From Cloeon dipterum (taxonomy: Eukaryota; Arthropoda; Insecta; Ephemeroptera; Baetidae): a stretch of DNA of 64,000 nt. Location: contig NC_088788.1 in the NCBI RefSeq assembly GCF_949628265.1, positions 8,928,001 to 8,992,000 on the forward strand, written 5' to 3'. The notes under the pieces were generated by a model. It saw only the letters and a list, made by a program, of their open reading frames with translations. It made no database searches and had not been told where the DNA came from. This document shows positions 10,801 to 21,590 of this stretch, piece after piece (the stretch's first letter is position 1; every line of letters begins with the position of its first letter). Both the position numbers and the translations under genes were made by a program.

Positions 10801-13800
10801 CAAAATCACGCATGCTGGACAGGTGCAAACCAGCAAGTAGCGAGTTTGCCTAGAGTCATGCAGCCAGGCAGTCACCCCCCAATCAACCTACTAACTGCAA
10901 GCAATTTTGCTTAACTTCGGTAATCTACAAAGAACCGCTGTATCTAACATGCTACACCCTAGAAACTGAACAAAATAAATTTATAAAATTAATACAAAAT
11001 ACCAAAGCTATAAAATGCTATATTTTTTACAACCTCTACACAGCACTTCCCGTGTGCTATGAGCTCACTGGGTCCCAGGCCCCAATAACACCGCCGAGCG
11101 GATAACATGGTGCCTGAGTGGCCCCCGAGTGGCCGCAAAGGAGCTTGGGCCCATTGTAGCTATCTTTTCGCCTCCACGCACCGAGGTCTTTTAATTGAAA
11201 CGCCAGACATTTGTCCATAAAGCCGCTGGAAAGGTGCAAACCAGCAAGTGCTGGCGCGCCTCCCAGCCCGTTGAGCAATTTGAGCATTTCGAGTCACTAA
11301 ACCAACCACTTTTTGCCATCTTTGACATTGGGTAGCCAGTATTAGATCTCCGAACTGCTCAAATACCTCCCATTGCTTTGACACTCCTATGTATTTAATA
11401 ATTGTAATTCTTTTCATGTAACGTATTTTTTTAAATTTATGTCCTTACGTGGATGAAGGAGTTCTGGTGTTGCGAGGGTTCTTTCTTGGCGTAACCAAAT
11501 AATTTTTGGATCGATCCTTTTCACCAAAGGTCTGCTGGCTGCTGCAATTTGCAATTAAAAAATGTCATTTATTATCAATTACTGCCAATGGAGCTTTTAA
11601 AAGAGGCTCTCTTTGTAAGGAAATTTAATGATCATGGCTGTTACCTGCCAACATGGAGCATGTGAGTATAATACTCCACGGGAATGGGTGAATAGGATTG
11701 TGGCTGAATCCCCAAATTTGTCCTTGCGTTTTGAGGAAGAGCATTCTGAATTCTGTGAATGAAAATTAAAAAGATGGAGATGAAGGTGTACCAAAATTAG
11801 GCCAGTCAGTACAGAAAAAATGATGATCAATTATTTTGTCTCTGAAAATGTATGTACATCGCATGAATCAAAAATCAATACGATAAATTGAGACAATGCA
11901 CGCATATTTTGCGTTTAATAAACCATCAATAATAATAAATTGAGACAAGTAGAGAACAATAAGGAAATTTAATGATTATGGCTGTTACTGTACCTGCCAA
12001 AGTGGGGCATGGGGGCAAACTCCGCGGGAATGGGTGAATAGAATTGTTGCTGAGTCCCCCAATTTTTCCCTGCGTTTGGAGGATGACCACTCTGAATTCT
12101 GTAAATGAAAATTAAATAAATGGAGATGAACGTACCAAAATTAAGCCAGTCAGTACAGCAAAAAAACTGATGATCAATTATTTTCCTTCTGAAAATTACT
12201 TTCTGGAATGAATTGTTCACAAAAATGAATATTGTTTTAAAAAAAAACAATTGCAAATGTTAAAAAAATCAATATATCATGAATCTAAAATCAATACGAT
12301 CAATTGAGACAAGTAGACAACAATATTAAAAGAAAATTTATGTTATTCCGTGGTTGAGGTAGAGCTGAAGTACGGCTTTGGTTCAACCCGGCCAGTTAAG
12401 TATTCGCAATTTCTACTAAAGGCCTGCTGGCTGCTGTAATTTGCAATTGAATTATGTCAATTATTATCAACTACTGCTCATCAAGCTATTAAAGGAGGAT
12501 CTCTTTGTAAGGAAATTTAATGATTATGGATAATTAAGGTCGTGTGTAGATAGCGTGATCTACCCCGGCCCCCGTGGGCGTGATTTTCGAGTTAATTTAA
12601 CTTTTTCGTCGTTAAAAATTTGATATTATATTACCTTATATGCGGGGAAGACACCGAAGCAAGCCCTCCTTTTGGAAGTGGTGGTGCAGATTGGTGCAAA
12701 GGGACTCCATGTTGAGTAACACAATTTGGGATTCTGTAAATGGAAGAGTGTATTTTAGTAAATAAAGATAGCGAGAAGAAACAAATTTTAGTGAAAAAGT
12801 GTTAAAATATGATTAATTTGAAGGAAAAAATGAAAAAAAATATTATCCATCGCGGAGCCTTGACGATACAGGAATCGATGAATTACAAAAACATTAAAAG
12901 AACAGGAATATATTATTCAAAATTTAATGTTACCTGCTAACATAGGACATGGGAGTCTGCACCATGGGAATGGAGTAATAGAGTTGTGCCTCAGGCACCG
13001 AAAATTTCACTGCGTTTAGAGGATGACCATTCTGAATTCTGTAAATGAAAATTAAATAAATGGAGATGAAGGTACCAAAGTTAGGCCAGTCAGTACAGAA
13101 AAAATAAAATCATGATAAATTATTTTCTCTCTGAAAATTACTTTCTGGAATGAATTGTTTACAAAAATGTTTCTTGCTAAAAAAAATAAATACAAAGGTC
13201 TGCAACGTGCAATTGTAAAATGTTAATTTTCCACTACCTCATATAATATTGCTTTTAAATATATTATTTGAATAATTTATATGTGAAGACACACCCATGC
13301 TAGCCCCATAGTTGGATAATGTGGTGGTGGTTTAGGAAATTGGACTTCACATATTGAGAGGCATCATTTCAACATTGTCGAATTTATTCAATTTTATATG
13401 ATTAAATCAACTGTAAGGAATTTATTCATCATATAAAGAAGTTTACTGCGAACTAGAGAAGCAATCTTGAAATAGTTTTAAAGATTGAAAAGTACAAACC
13501 CTAAAGATGGCAAATATCTGCTTGGTAGCTGCATTTGGATCTGCTGGCTAACATTTTTAATACGGTCTTCTAAGCATTTCTCAACTAATGCGCCGTGATC
13601 ACCATGGGTTCTGAAATTGACAAACAAGCAACAATAATTTTTTTATTGAATTTGGGTCATGATTAAACGTAGGATTTGTCCGAGAAAATTTGGTGAATCT
13701 ATTGACGTGGATCAAGGGCAAGGCCTTAATTGTAAGGAGAAAAGCCGCTGTTTTTAAGGGAAAGTGGGGGTCTAATATGTTTGCTTTACATCAGGGATGG

Positions 13801-14637
13801 CTGACCTATCATCCCTAATGATGCTGGGCGCACGGGAGATAATTTCGATTTTTAATCATCTTAAATTTACTCCATTAAATATGTTTTTATTTTTTAGCCG
13901 GGATTTATCTATTGTTTGACAAGCGTTTGCTGCGGCACGCGCTAACGGGCCACCCGGCTGCTCGCGCCGTCGGTTCTCGGCCGACTGTCCGAGACGATCG
14001 TGCCGCGCTCGAGTACGTACTCGCCGTCCTTGCCGTTTCTCGTCAATTGTGTTGAAAAACGCCGGAAAATTCAGAAAAATTCAGAATAAAACGGCCTTGG
14101 AGGTGGGGTTTGCCGCGCGCCCACGCTCGGTGGTACATCGCCCGCAGGGCGGCAGGCAGGCGTCCGCGCAGAGCTGGGACGGCCGGAGGCCCGTCGGCTG
14201 GTGTGATGCAAGGGCAGGTGCGCTTTAAGTGCCATGGCGGCGAGCCACACTTGTATGCTTTAATAGTTCAAGATTTGGATGGCATATTTTGATACCGTTA
14301 CAGGATAAACTGAATGCGGTTATGGTATCAATTATATGTCGAGAAACTTTTGCCGGGCAGTAAGTGTTTGAGCGCCCAATTCTGACTCACAATCAGTCCT
14401 GATTTTATTTTAAGAACTAATAAAATGTTGAATTTGTGGATTAGATGAAATCCACGTTATATAAGTTGAAGGCAACTTTAATTTGCAGGTGAAAATATAA
14501 TAGACAAGTAAAATTCGTTACGAATTTAATATTACCTTTTCAATGGTGAAGACTCTAAATCTTCCCCTTCTATTGGACGTAAAGGAGAGAGTTGGCTCTC
14601 TTGTTGGACTTCTTTTTCAGCAACATAATTGAAACAT
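7302..14637 (-). CDS. Modular gene: phase-2 exon array plus two degenerate PEF-like domains
   Basis: Exons reconstructed from splice signals, 5' to 3': 14536-14637, 13500-13610, 12934-13038, 12635-12733, 12350-12433 (donor mutated to GG), 11994-12098, 11645-11752, 11449-11541, 10300-10398, 9844-9912, 9080-9172, 8526-8650, 8259-8468, 8058-8202, 7770-7864, 7494-7712, 7302-7435 (stop at 7302). All upstream exons have phase 2 on both sides and lengths divisible by three. The last six have phases 2-1, 1-1, 1-2, 2-1, 1-1 and 1-stop, and every junction keeps the frame. The N-terminal exons code for Gln/Pro/Ser-rich segments, with one basic KRKK-type segment at 9844-9912. The C-terminus holds two PEF-like repeats. 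The first exon and promoter were not found. PEF proteins such as sorcin and ALG-2 have a flexible N-terminus before the EF-hands; the repeated exon array here is unusual. Which exons are used together is unknown. Confidence 0.7.
8058..8650 (-). other. PEF-like domain 1 (three exons 8526-8650, 8259-8468, 8058-8202)
   Basis: The spliced peptide follows the order of a penta-EF-hand domain. An EF1-like helix (LTYRDLQRSL) is followed by an EF2/EF3 linker with ISFEEYKKLWPFLDEW, which resembles the FNEFKELW...LNGW segment of sorcin-type proteins. Next comes an EF3-exiting helix with ALMSVGFKV, and then EF4 with FEKFKEKEQGALSINGF. The canonical Asp/Glu calcium ligands are largely missing and an insertion of about 20 residues lies in the EF3 loop, so calcium binding is probably lost. 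The exon layout is the same as in domain 2, showing duplication of a three-exon cassette. Confidence 0.65.
10610..10973 (-). mobile_element. SINE3-type element, copy 2
   Basis: Second copy of the 5S-headed SINE. The minus strand from about 10973 carries a decayed 5S-like head (ACCGAAGTTAAGCAAAAT) followed by the same body as 6385-6750, with an A-rich 3' part near 10610. It lies in an intron of the PEF-like gene between 10398 and 11449, in the sense orientation of that gene. Confidence 0.7.
11050..11400 (-). mobile_element. SINE copy with the alternative head
   Basis: The lower part (11060-11260) is a diverged form of the common SINE body (TGCACCGAGGTC, GGTGCAAACCAGCAAGT on the plus strand). 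The upper part (11280-11395) matches 2775-2885 in reverse complement instead of the 5S-like head. Two copies with the same non-5S head argue for a real subfamily and against a chance junction. Confidence 0.55.
13287..13370 (-). pseudogene. Decayed type C exon
   Basis: On the minus strand the blocks CTCAATATGTGAAGTCC, CCACCACCACATTATCC and GTGTCTTCACATATAA align with the type C exon at 12635-12733. It has an in-frame TAG in the expected frame, and no acceptor AG is visible at the right place. It is read as a dead duplicate within the array. Confidence 0.5.
13800..14350. other. GC-rich insertion-like stretch, origin unknown
   Basis: About 350 bases around 13910-14260 are much richer in GC than their neighbours, with runs such as GCTCGCGCCGTCGG. 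The region lies in an intron of the PEF-like gene between 13610 and 14536. A 60-codon plus-strand frame at 14110-14292 has no features I recognise. It may be a remnant of a foreign or mobile sequence. Confidence 0.3.
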
Positions 14638-15049
14638 CTGTCAATGGAATTATATTTTAGTAAATAAACCCTGTTGTTCTAAACGCGAAGTACCGCCGTT
14701 ACAACAGAGTTGCGAGAGGTAGTTTTGTATATTAACACATAATTTAAAGTTTCATTTGTCCAAAATTTAAATATAGATTTTTGTAGCTTGGATTATATCT
14801 TGTTTGATTTTATACCGTCGTGAAACTCTTTGGCCTGTTTTACTGATCTGAGAGGTGACGTATTTTTTTTTTGCTGACCGACATACAACCCCATGAGGCA
14901 ATCGCACCTCCCCCCGAATTCCTTTGCAATGCTGCATGTTATTTTTCTAGCTCCTCACCTGCCGATGTTGTGTCACTCTCTTTGTTTGCTATCGCGGGCC
15001 GGCCAGTCTAAAGAGGGGTTAAAGAGGGCCAATGCTTCCCCCTTCCTAT

Positions 15050-15640
15050 CTTAACGTGTAAACACACGACTTGCATGGGATGCAGGTGCACTAAAACGAC
15101 GCGATGGCCAGTACAATCGCAATTTTATGTCGTTGATGAAATCCATCATTATAGCAAAAAAAATAATGTATCTTTCGTTTGATTTAGAGTGCATAAAGCG
15201 GCGTTTTGAATTCGCGAGATCGGAGCAGCGTGCACTGCAGGCGCATTTCGCCCAGCGCAAAGAAACTTTTTAATTCATTTTTTTTTGCCAAAATCCGAGC
15301 ATTCGCCGCAGCGTCGACCGCGACCCCTCATTCCAAAGTGCCCGCCGAGCTCTTTAACCTGTCGCAGCCGGCCGACCTTTCTCAGGGTCCCCCGACCTGA
15401 AACCCTCGAACAGAGCGCCTCGGTGTTTGCCTCCTAACAACTGGACGGGCGGAGCGATTTCCCGCCGACCCCTCCCCGGAAGCGTCTCGCTGGCGCGCGC
15501 ACCCCCCAACCGCCCCGGCAACCTTTCTCAGGGTGACCGCCCTGATATCTCTTCCAGAGGCAGCCTTCTCGGCGTTTCCGGCGCCGCAGGCGCCGGCGCG
15601 CTTGAGCCCGTGGGCTGGCGCTTGCACTCGGGCTCTGAAT
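15050..15640. other. GC-rich region with overlapping frames, not assigned
   Basis: The block 15290-15640 is GC-rich and contains two copies of ACCTTTCTCAGGGT (near 15375 and 15530). Several frames are open on both strands because of base composition. None has a recognisable domain or convincing splice borders. Confidence 0.3.
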
Positions 15641-16070
15641 ATCGGGTCCAGGCGCGCTCAAGCAATGAGATGATTAAAAAAATCGGGTAAGAGCGGGTCC
15701 TTATTGCGTCATTAGGGTAAATCCTGCCCGGGCAGCGAAAATTTTGCACGATGAACTACGGGTGCCTCGTCATGGAACCTCTCAGGTCAGTAATTAATAG
15801 GCCAAAAAGTTTCCCGACCGATTGGGACTGTATCTTGTTGGATTTTATGTAATTCATCTTTCAAAAATTTTCCTCTCAGCAACTCGATAAAAATATTAAC
15901 AGTTAAAAAATCCAAGGTAAAAAATTTGATGCGTAAAAAAGTTGGGACCTCCGTTGAAACAAGTGATCCTCATTAGAGGAAGTTCACAATCGTCCAAAAA
16001 AGGACCAGCCTATAAATGCTACTTTTATAGATTTGCCTGAAATTGATATCTCTTACCTTTTTTTGAAGGG
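15620..16070 (-). repeat. Dispersed repeat, copy 2 of 1440-1920
   Basis: Closely similar to 1440-1920 in the same orientation over about 450 bases. The two copies hold frames with different stops, so conservation looks like shared repeat ancestry and not coding sequence. After about 16070 the copies diverge. Confidence 0.6.
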
Positions 16071-16829
16071 AAGCTTCTCATTTCGGTTCACCATTTTTAA
16101 TTTAATGCTCTGTTAAAAGATCTCTGTTAAAAAATCTGCACCTAGTTGTAAAAACAGCTTCCCGACTCAGTGTAGCTTATCCTCGTTAAATCTGTACGAG
16201 GACTGGATCTGTAACTGGATCTACACTCGCTGAGGGTTGGTGGAGAACTGACGTTAGTTTTGGTTATTTAGTTATATAGTTCTGTTACAGGGTGATACAT
16301 TTGTAGCTGTGTCAATTCCCCTCTAACGCTTGGACCTTTGTCCGTTCTTTCTTTACCTGCTCATTGTTGGCTATTTCTGCTCGGCGTAGCGCTGCGGCTT
16401 GAGCACAAAAGGCTGTTGACGAGAGAATTGACACAAACAACCCATATACTTTGCTGACCTTTTTCATTGCTGCCTATGTCAGTTTCTTCCTCCTTCAATG
16501 GCAAAAAATTGTACAAATCAAGAAGGCCAAAAACATTCACGATTGACGCGATTAGGGTTGGGAAACTTAGACGATCGACTATTTTTTTCTGTGCTCTATT
16601 TCTTTCCAAAAACATGAAATCTTCACGAATCATGAAAAATGATGACGATTGACACCCACTTAAAATCGTCTAAAACCGTCTAAATTGCCAAAAATCGTCT
16701 AAACCCGCCTGAAACAGTCCAAAACCGTCTAAAATCCCCCAAAATAGGCCGTTTGCTGGGGAAATTCTCATATTTTATAACATAACAGAATGCAACGTTG
16801 ATTTTCCGCGATTATCTAGCCATCTCTGC

Positions 16830-17465
16830 ACGGGTGGATTTTTTTCACACGCACCCAGCCACGGAATTCTTAATTTTAACCCTCACCCGCGGTGACGTGT
16901 GTTCCAAAAACCCGCAACCGCATTACCGAAACCCCGAATCTTCATATTATAAATTTTGCCATTCACCAGTTACATTAAGCCCTTAGTGTTCGAAGCCGCC
17001 ACCAGATGTCGCCACCGTATACTTTCGTAATAAATTTAATTTTAAGGCACTTTCCGCTACGATTTCAGACTCAATCCTCCATTCGTCACTTAATTTATTT
17101 TCTTTTGACGTGCTAAAAACCAAAATCAGTCCAGCCATTCGCCGTAGAAACGTCGGAAAATATTTTAAATTTATAAAATAGTTTTTCACGATTCTACACC
17201 GATTAGCTTAACCGATATTGGTTTTCAGCACGTTAAAGAAAAAAATTTTAAGTGAAGAATGCACGGTGGTAGGATTAAGTCTGCAAGTGCCTTAAAATTG
17301 AAAGTATACGGTGGCGTCATCTGTTGGCAGCTTCACAAAATATTTCATGGTTTTTAGTGCATAAACCCGCAACCGCACCGCACCCAACAGAAATGACAAA
17401 AAATTAAACCAACGGTGCAGATAACCGCGGGTTTAAACCCGCACTATTACACCCGTGCAGTGCTC
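16830..17465. mobile_element. Probable nested element inside the hAT element
   Basis: TGCACGGGTG near 16826-16837 and its complement CACCCGTGCA near 17450-17460 face each other, with internal AACCCGCAACCGCA repeats on both sides (about 16910 and 17363). This suggests an element inserted in the 16553-17775 hAT MITE that was itself invaded by the palindromic MITE at 16961-17333. The exact ends and target duplication are uncertain. Confidence 0.4.
16961..17333. mobile_element. Palindromic MITE with CTCF-like motif, copy 1
   Basis: The left arm (CACCAGTTACATTAAGCCC, then GCCGCCACCAGATGTCGCC) and the right arm (GGCGTCATCTGTTGGCAGC) are inverted copies over more than 100 bases. The palindrome includes AAGGCACTTTCCGCT and TTTTGGTTTTCAGCACGT-type blocks. 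The same family occurs at 60489-60718 and 63384-63815. The outermost part of the right arm is missing here. Confidence 0.75.
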
Positions 17466-17865
17466 TATTAAATATGTCGTCGGTGGTGTCATTTGTGTGA
17501 CAAAAAATAATAAAAATTAATCTTATAAGTACATTTTCCTGCTTTTACCAAGAAACTTTGGTAACATTTAAGTGAATTATTTGGCCTATAATTTGAATAC
17601 TTGAAAGATAAACTCAAAAAATGTTGAACATGCATGAAATTGGCACCAGAAATCAGCCTCCTCAAAACATTCTAAGACCGTCTAAATCACCAAAAACAGT
17701 CTTTTTGAGGGCAAAAAGCGTCTAAAAATAGTCGACTATTTTGCACAATAAAACAGTCTAAGTTTCCCAACCCTAGACGCGATCAAGAGTGGTTATGCAC
17801 CACTTTCCTGCTGAACGGCACAGTATCCACCCATGAATCCGTCGGAAAGTTTTATTAAACGCATC

Positions 17866-18930
17866 TAGAGTGTATTTCAAGACCAAATTTTGGTATTGTC
17901 TGGAACTTTTCTTGCCGAAACTCGTATTGTTCCGGTATTGTTTCTAAAAGGAATATTTAAAATTTTCTTGTCTTGTATTGTTTTTCAAACCTTCTTGTTT
18001 TGGTATTGCTTTTCTGACAAAAAAATCTTGTTTCGGTATTGTTTTTTTTTTTTTGAAAAAATTCTTGTTTTTGGGATTTTTTCTGGAAGACATCTTTTTT
18101 AAGTTGTATATTATCAAATCTTACTTTAGCATTTTAATAAAATTGTCGTTTTGCTTGATTAAATATATTTTAAAACTGAAACTAGAGAGGGGACCAGGGA
18201 CAGGGATTACAGGATTCCCGTCCCGTCCCTGAGGGACGCGGGTTGAATTTTTTATTTCAAGACAGGGATGGGACGGGACAGGGACAATCTTCAGCGGGAC
18301 GAGGGACAGTTTTATCGGCAGCAATGGCAAAGAGCAGCATTAAAAGCCTAAAGATTCTCACTTTGTCAACTCGAGGAGGAAAGAAAGCTATCGGGGTTCG
18401 CCAAATTTGCAATACGCAAAAATAAAACTGCAACACTGGTTTTTTACGCAAAAATTAACAGCTGGAAAACACCTAGTTTTGTTTTTGTCCGCATTTTTCC
18501 GAATTTTACCCCGAAAGAGTCGTATACATATTTTGTGCCAAAATAGTCAGAAATTTTGGAATATTGCAATGAGAGATTTAATTTTCGGTCTCTTGGTATA
18601 ACCAGTGCAGGGTTCGCAAAAACACGCATTTTTTCGGAAAAAAAAACCAACTGCATTGCATAAACTTTTTTGCGGATGTTTCTGCAATTTTTATTGAAAA
18701 TAAAAAATTTACACGACCAAAAATAGGGATTTTTAAAGATTAGAAGAATTTTTCTATGAAAATTTCTCTACCACCATAAAGAATTCAGGAAAAAACAATA
18801 TTCTTGTACTGCATTTTCCAGTATTAATTGGTATTGTTCTGGTATTGAATTTTGAAAAAAATCCGGCAAAACAAGAACAATACCGGAAATCCGGTATTAT
18901 TTTTCGGTCTTGTTCTTGAAATACACTCTA
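17866..18930. mobile_element. hAT-type non-autonomous element, 1065 bp
   Basis: Perfect 17-bp inverted termini (TAGAGTGTATTTCAAGA) are flanked by direct repeats AACGCATC at 17858-17865 and 18931-18938. The TAGAG end and 8-bp duplication match the hAT pattern. The interior carries many diverged repeats of TTGGTATTG/CGGTATTGTT and GGGACAGGGAC-like units. No transposase was seen. The element starts only 90 bases beyond the end of the previous one. Confidence 0.85.
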
Positions 18931-18938
18931 AACGCATC

Positions 18939-20337
18939 AGCTTTATCGGTCAGCTTTATCAGTGGCGAGCCGTTGGGCAACAATAATACGCCGAAGCAGC
19001 TTAGTGCGTCAGGAATGTATGAAGCCTCTTTTCAACTCAAAAATAGGAAACGCTGACAAAAGTGCACCCTGCAGCACGATTCATTGAACCTGCTGCACTT
19101 GCAGCTGTGTTGTTTGTGTGGGTAAAGGGGAGGTCATAACAATTATTGTATTGCCGAGTTTAAAAATAGGCTGATGGATTATTTTACAATAGACGGCAGT
19201 TTGATCGTTATAGTAGGTCCGAGAAGCGACCAAGCGCTTTTGATGATCATTTGTGATGGCCAACCGCTTGCTTTTCAGTCTCAACTGTTAGGGCGAGCGC
19301 GCATACCTCTCTTTGTACTCACATAGCTGAGTTGCCCGAGTAAATAGGCTGATAAAATAATTTTATTATAAGGCGTAAAGGGCTTAATTCAGTAGTTCAA
19401 CTTGCATGGTAATTGCAACATTAATTTTAAACATTAATCACACAGTTGAGTATCTCCTTATAGTCTAGAGATTTTTTTATTTGTTTCAATAATTCTCAGA
19501 TTTATCAGGTTTTGCTGGTACTTAATTATGAGTAAAAAATACACATGACAGTCTTTATGAGTTTCGTACAAAACAGTTTTTAAGTCTTCACTGTCCTGCC
19601 AATTTTTTCATTTTTCAAGCCCCATGCAGAAAAAAAGATTTCCACGAACGGAACAAATAAAGCAGAACTAGCGTTTTTTCAAATATTTTTTTAATCTTTA
19701 GCGGACTGTTAAGTTCTACTTTAAGTAACACTCAATCGATGATTTTTTTAACGTATTTTGACCTGTCACTGTGATTTTGATTAAATCTTAAAATAATTAT
19801 GTACGGTCGGTGGAGGGATATGACCTTTATTACTGCATCACAACAATTTTCTTCCTTCCCTTCTTTTCACTGACTCTGTGACCCGACACAATGTGTGTTT
19901 TGCTTATTGTTGCCTGAATGCAAAGCACAATATAATATATGTTTTCCCACGGTCAGCTATTCGACAAAGAAACGGTGATTCCTCCTGAACAATAACTGCA
20001 CCCCCGTGGATTTTTACTGTCAACTTTTGGCTCCAATGAATACAGGGATGACTGGAAGTTATGCAGCAGTAAATCCCCCAATGAAGCTCAGGTTGCCTAA
20101 GTTCAATATTATTTGTTGCACACCCCATTACATATTTAATGTGTCGAAAATACAAGGAAACCAAAAGAGAAGACTTTCAATTTTACGAAGATTTTTTTAA
20201 AAATTGTAAAAAACAGTCGTAAAGGGGATCTGGCATGTTACTTTAATAAAATGAAAAAAATATAAATTGAAGAAAATAAACAAAAAACATTGAAAATAAT
20301 TATATTTCGAGTAGGAAGGAATTTAGGCCTGAAATTA
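18939..20337. other. No gene recognised
   Basis: Mixed AT-rich intergenic sequence. A minus-strand frame at 19904-20164 lacks splice borders and recognisable domains. I could not support any gene, RNA or mobile element here. Confidence 0.35.
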
Positions 20338-20880
20338 CGGAAATTACAGTGCTTCTTAAGTCAATGTAGGCTTTAAAGAGGAATGATACTGGAAAAGCCT
20401 GGAAAATGCTTGTTGCCAATGCAAAAACTCATCCCTTAGGATTCAGTTAAAGCCTAAATTGACCTAAGGAGCGCTGTAATTTTTTGAGAAAATTGGCTGG
20501 AAAGTTAGCGTGCTTTTCAAATGGTAATGGCTGTCTCCTTACTTGAAATTCGATTTTATTTCAAAACCAAGAGTTTCCCCAAAAAGTGGCATATACACCG
20601 TTGGACAGTTCTCGACGAGAGGAATCGGAATATGCCAAGAAAATATGTTCAAGCACTGTACATTTTGGAGAAAATCGGCAAAATTTGAATTTTTATTGTA
20701 GGAAGGTCATTTTTTTATTATTGAAAATTGTTGAACAAATTGTTTATCGGTCAATTGTTTAAGGCATTTAACAATTAAAATAATTTTCAATTGTTGCCCA
20801 GTATCATTCCACTTTAACTGAATCCTAAGGGATGAATTTATTATGCATTGGCAACAAGCAAAGACCAGGCTTTTGCATTA
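20338..20880. repeat. Nested hairpin repeat, copy 1
   Basis: The core 20372-20816 begins AAAGAGGAATGATACTGG and ends CCCAGTATCATTCCACTTT, an inverted pair. Around this, 20338-20376 is inverted relative to 20448-20488, and 20388-20450 is inverted relative to 20817-20878 (GTTGCCAATGCA against TGCATTGGCAAC). TTAA occurs at 20373-20376 and 20814-20817, but the second copy at 50514-50950 has no left TTAA, so a piggyBac-type target duplication is not established. Confidence 0.6.
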
Positions 20881-21590
20881 TCATTGCTGTGATAATAATT
20901 GTTATATATTATTGATCTGCTATTTACATGATTGTAATTGCTGTAAATACTGGACTCCACTGATTCAACAACGCCACGCCGTGTAAGTCTTTTTAAGTTG
21001 TAATGGTTTAAAGCAGACAACAAAACCTAAATGTATTCTCTGTTAAGCCTATGGAAATTTCATTTATCAAAATGCTAAAAAAATCCATTATTTTCTTTTA
21101 TTTACAAAATTATCAGGTTAATTAAAACTGTAAAATAACTGGGCATTGTTAGTCCAATAGCAATGCAATAAAGGAACTGGTTTCTTCAGCCACATTGAAA
21201 TAAAAAATTGAAGAGTTTGATTCTGTTCATTCATTTTTATTGCACAACCAATCAATATCCGCATACAGACGTAAATCATCCAAGCAATCATTGTCCTTCA
21301 TAATAAATTTCAGTTACAAATTAATAGTGAAAATTAAATGCCTTATTACTTCATGTTTGTTACAAAAGGATTACGAAATCAGGAAGTTTCTGATATGCAA
21401 TAGCCAAAACATATTATAAAAACCGCTGAGGAACGAAAGAAACATATAATGATTCAAAAGGAGAACCGTTTCTTTACAAGCAAAGATGCGATTTCACACG
21501 TCCAGAGATTCCCAAGTTCATTTTTGCATAAATTAAAACTCCCACGAAAAAAGGCGAAATCTCTGGGAAAAACTGTTCAACCAAAGAGAG

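Larger units (their letters stand above)
9080..13038 (-). repeat. Duplicated exon types within the array
   Basis: Three exon types recur. Type A (QQTFGG-like start, TT end) is at 12350-12433, 11449-11541 and 9080-9172, plus 1031-1114 and 232-324. Type B (IQxGHPxNA start, two or three conserved Pro) is at 12934-13038, 11994-12098 and 11645-11752, plus 674-778. Type C (many Gln/Pro, SSP near the end) is at 12635-12733 and 10300-10398, plus 14536-14637. The introns next to them are also similar, showing that exon and flanking intron were copied together. Amino-acid differences are frequent but stops are absent, which suggests selection on the frame. Confidence 0.7.
16553..17775. mobile_element. 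hAT-type non-autonomous element with perfect TIRs and TSD
   Basis: The ends are TAGGGTTGGGAAACTTAGAC and its exact reverse complement. They are flanked by direct repeats GACGCGAT at 16545-16552 and 17776-17783. An 8-bp duplication and TAGGG ends fit hAT elements. The interior has many short tandem copies of GTCTAAAA/CGTCTAAA-like units (16665-16745 and 17665-17760) and no transposase frame. It carries nested insertions around 16830-17465. Confidence 0.85.

Noticed and set aside
14110..14292. 60-codon plus-strand frame in GC-rich DNA
   Set aside because: Open because of base composition; no recognisable motif.
15382..15690. Overlapping frames on both strands in a GC-rich block
   Set aside because: No domain, no splice signals, and frames open on both strands point to composition bias.
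19904..20164. Minus-strand frame with a protein-like composition
   Set aside because: No start context, splice border or domain; no second copy to show conservation of the frame.
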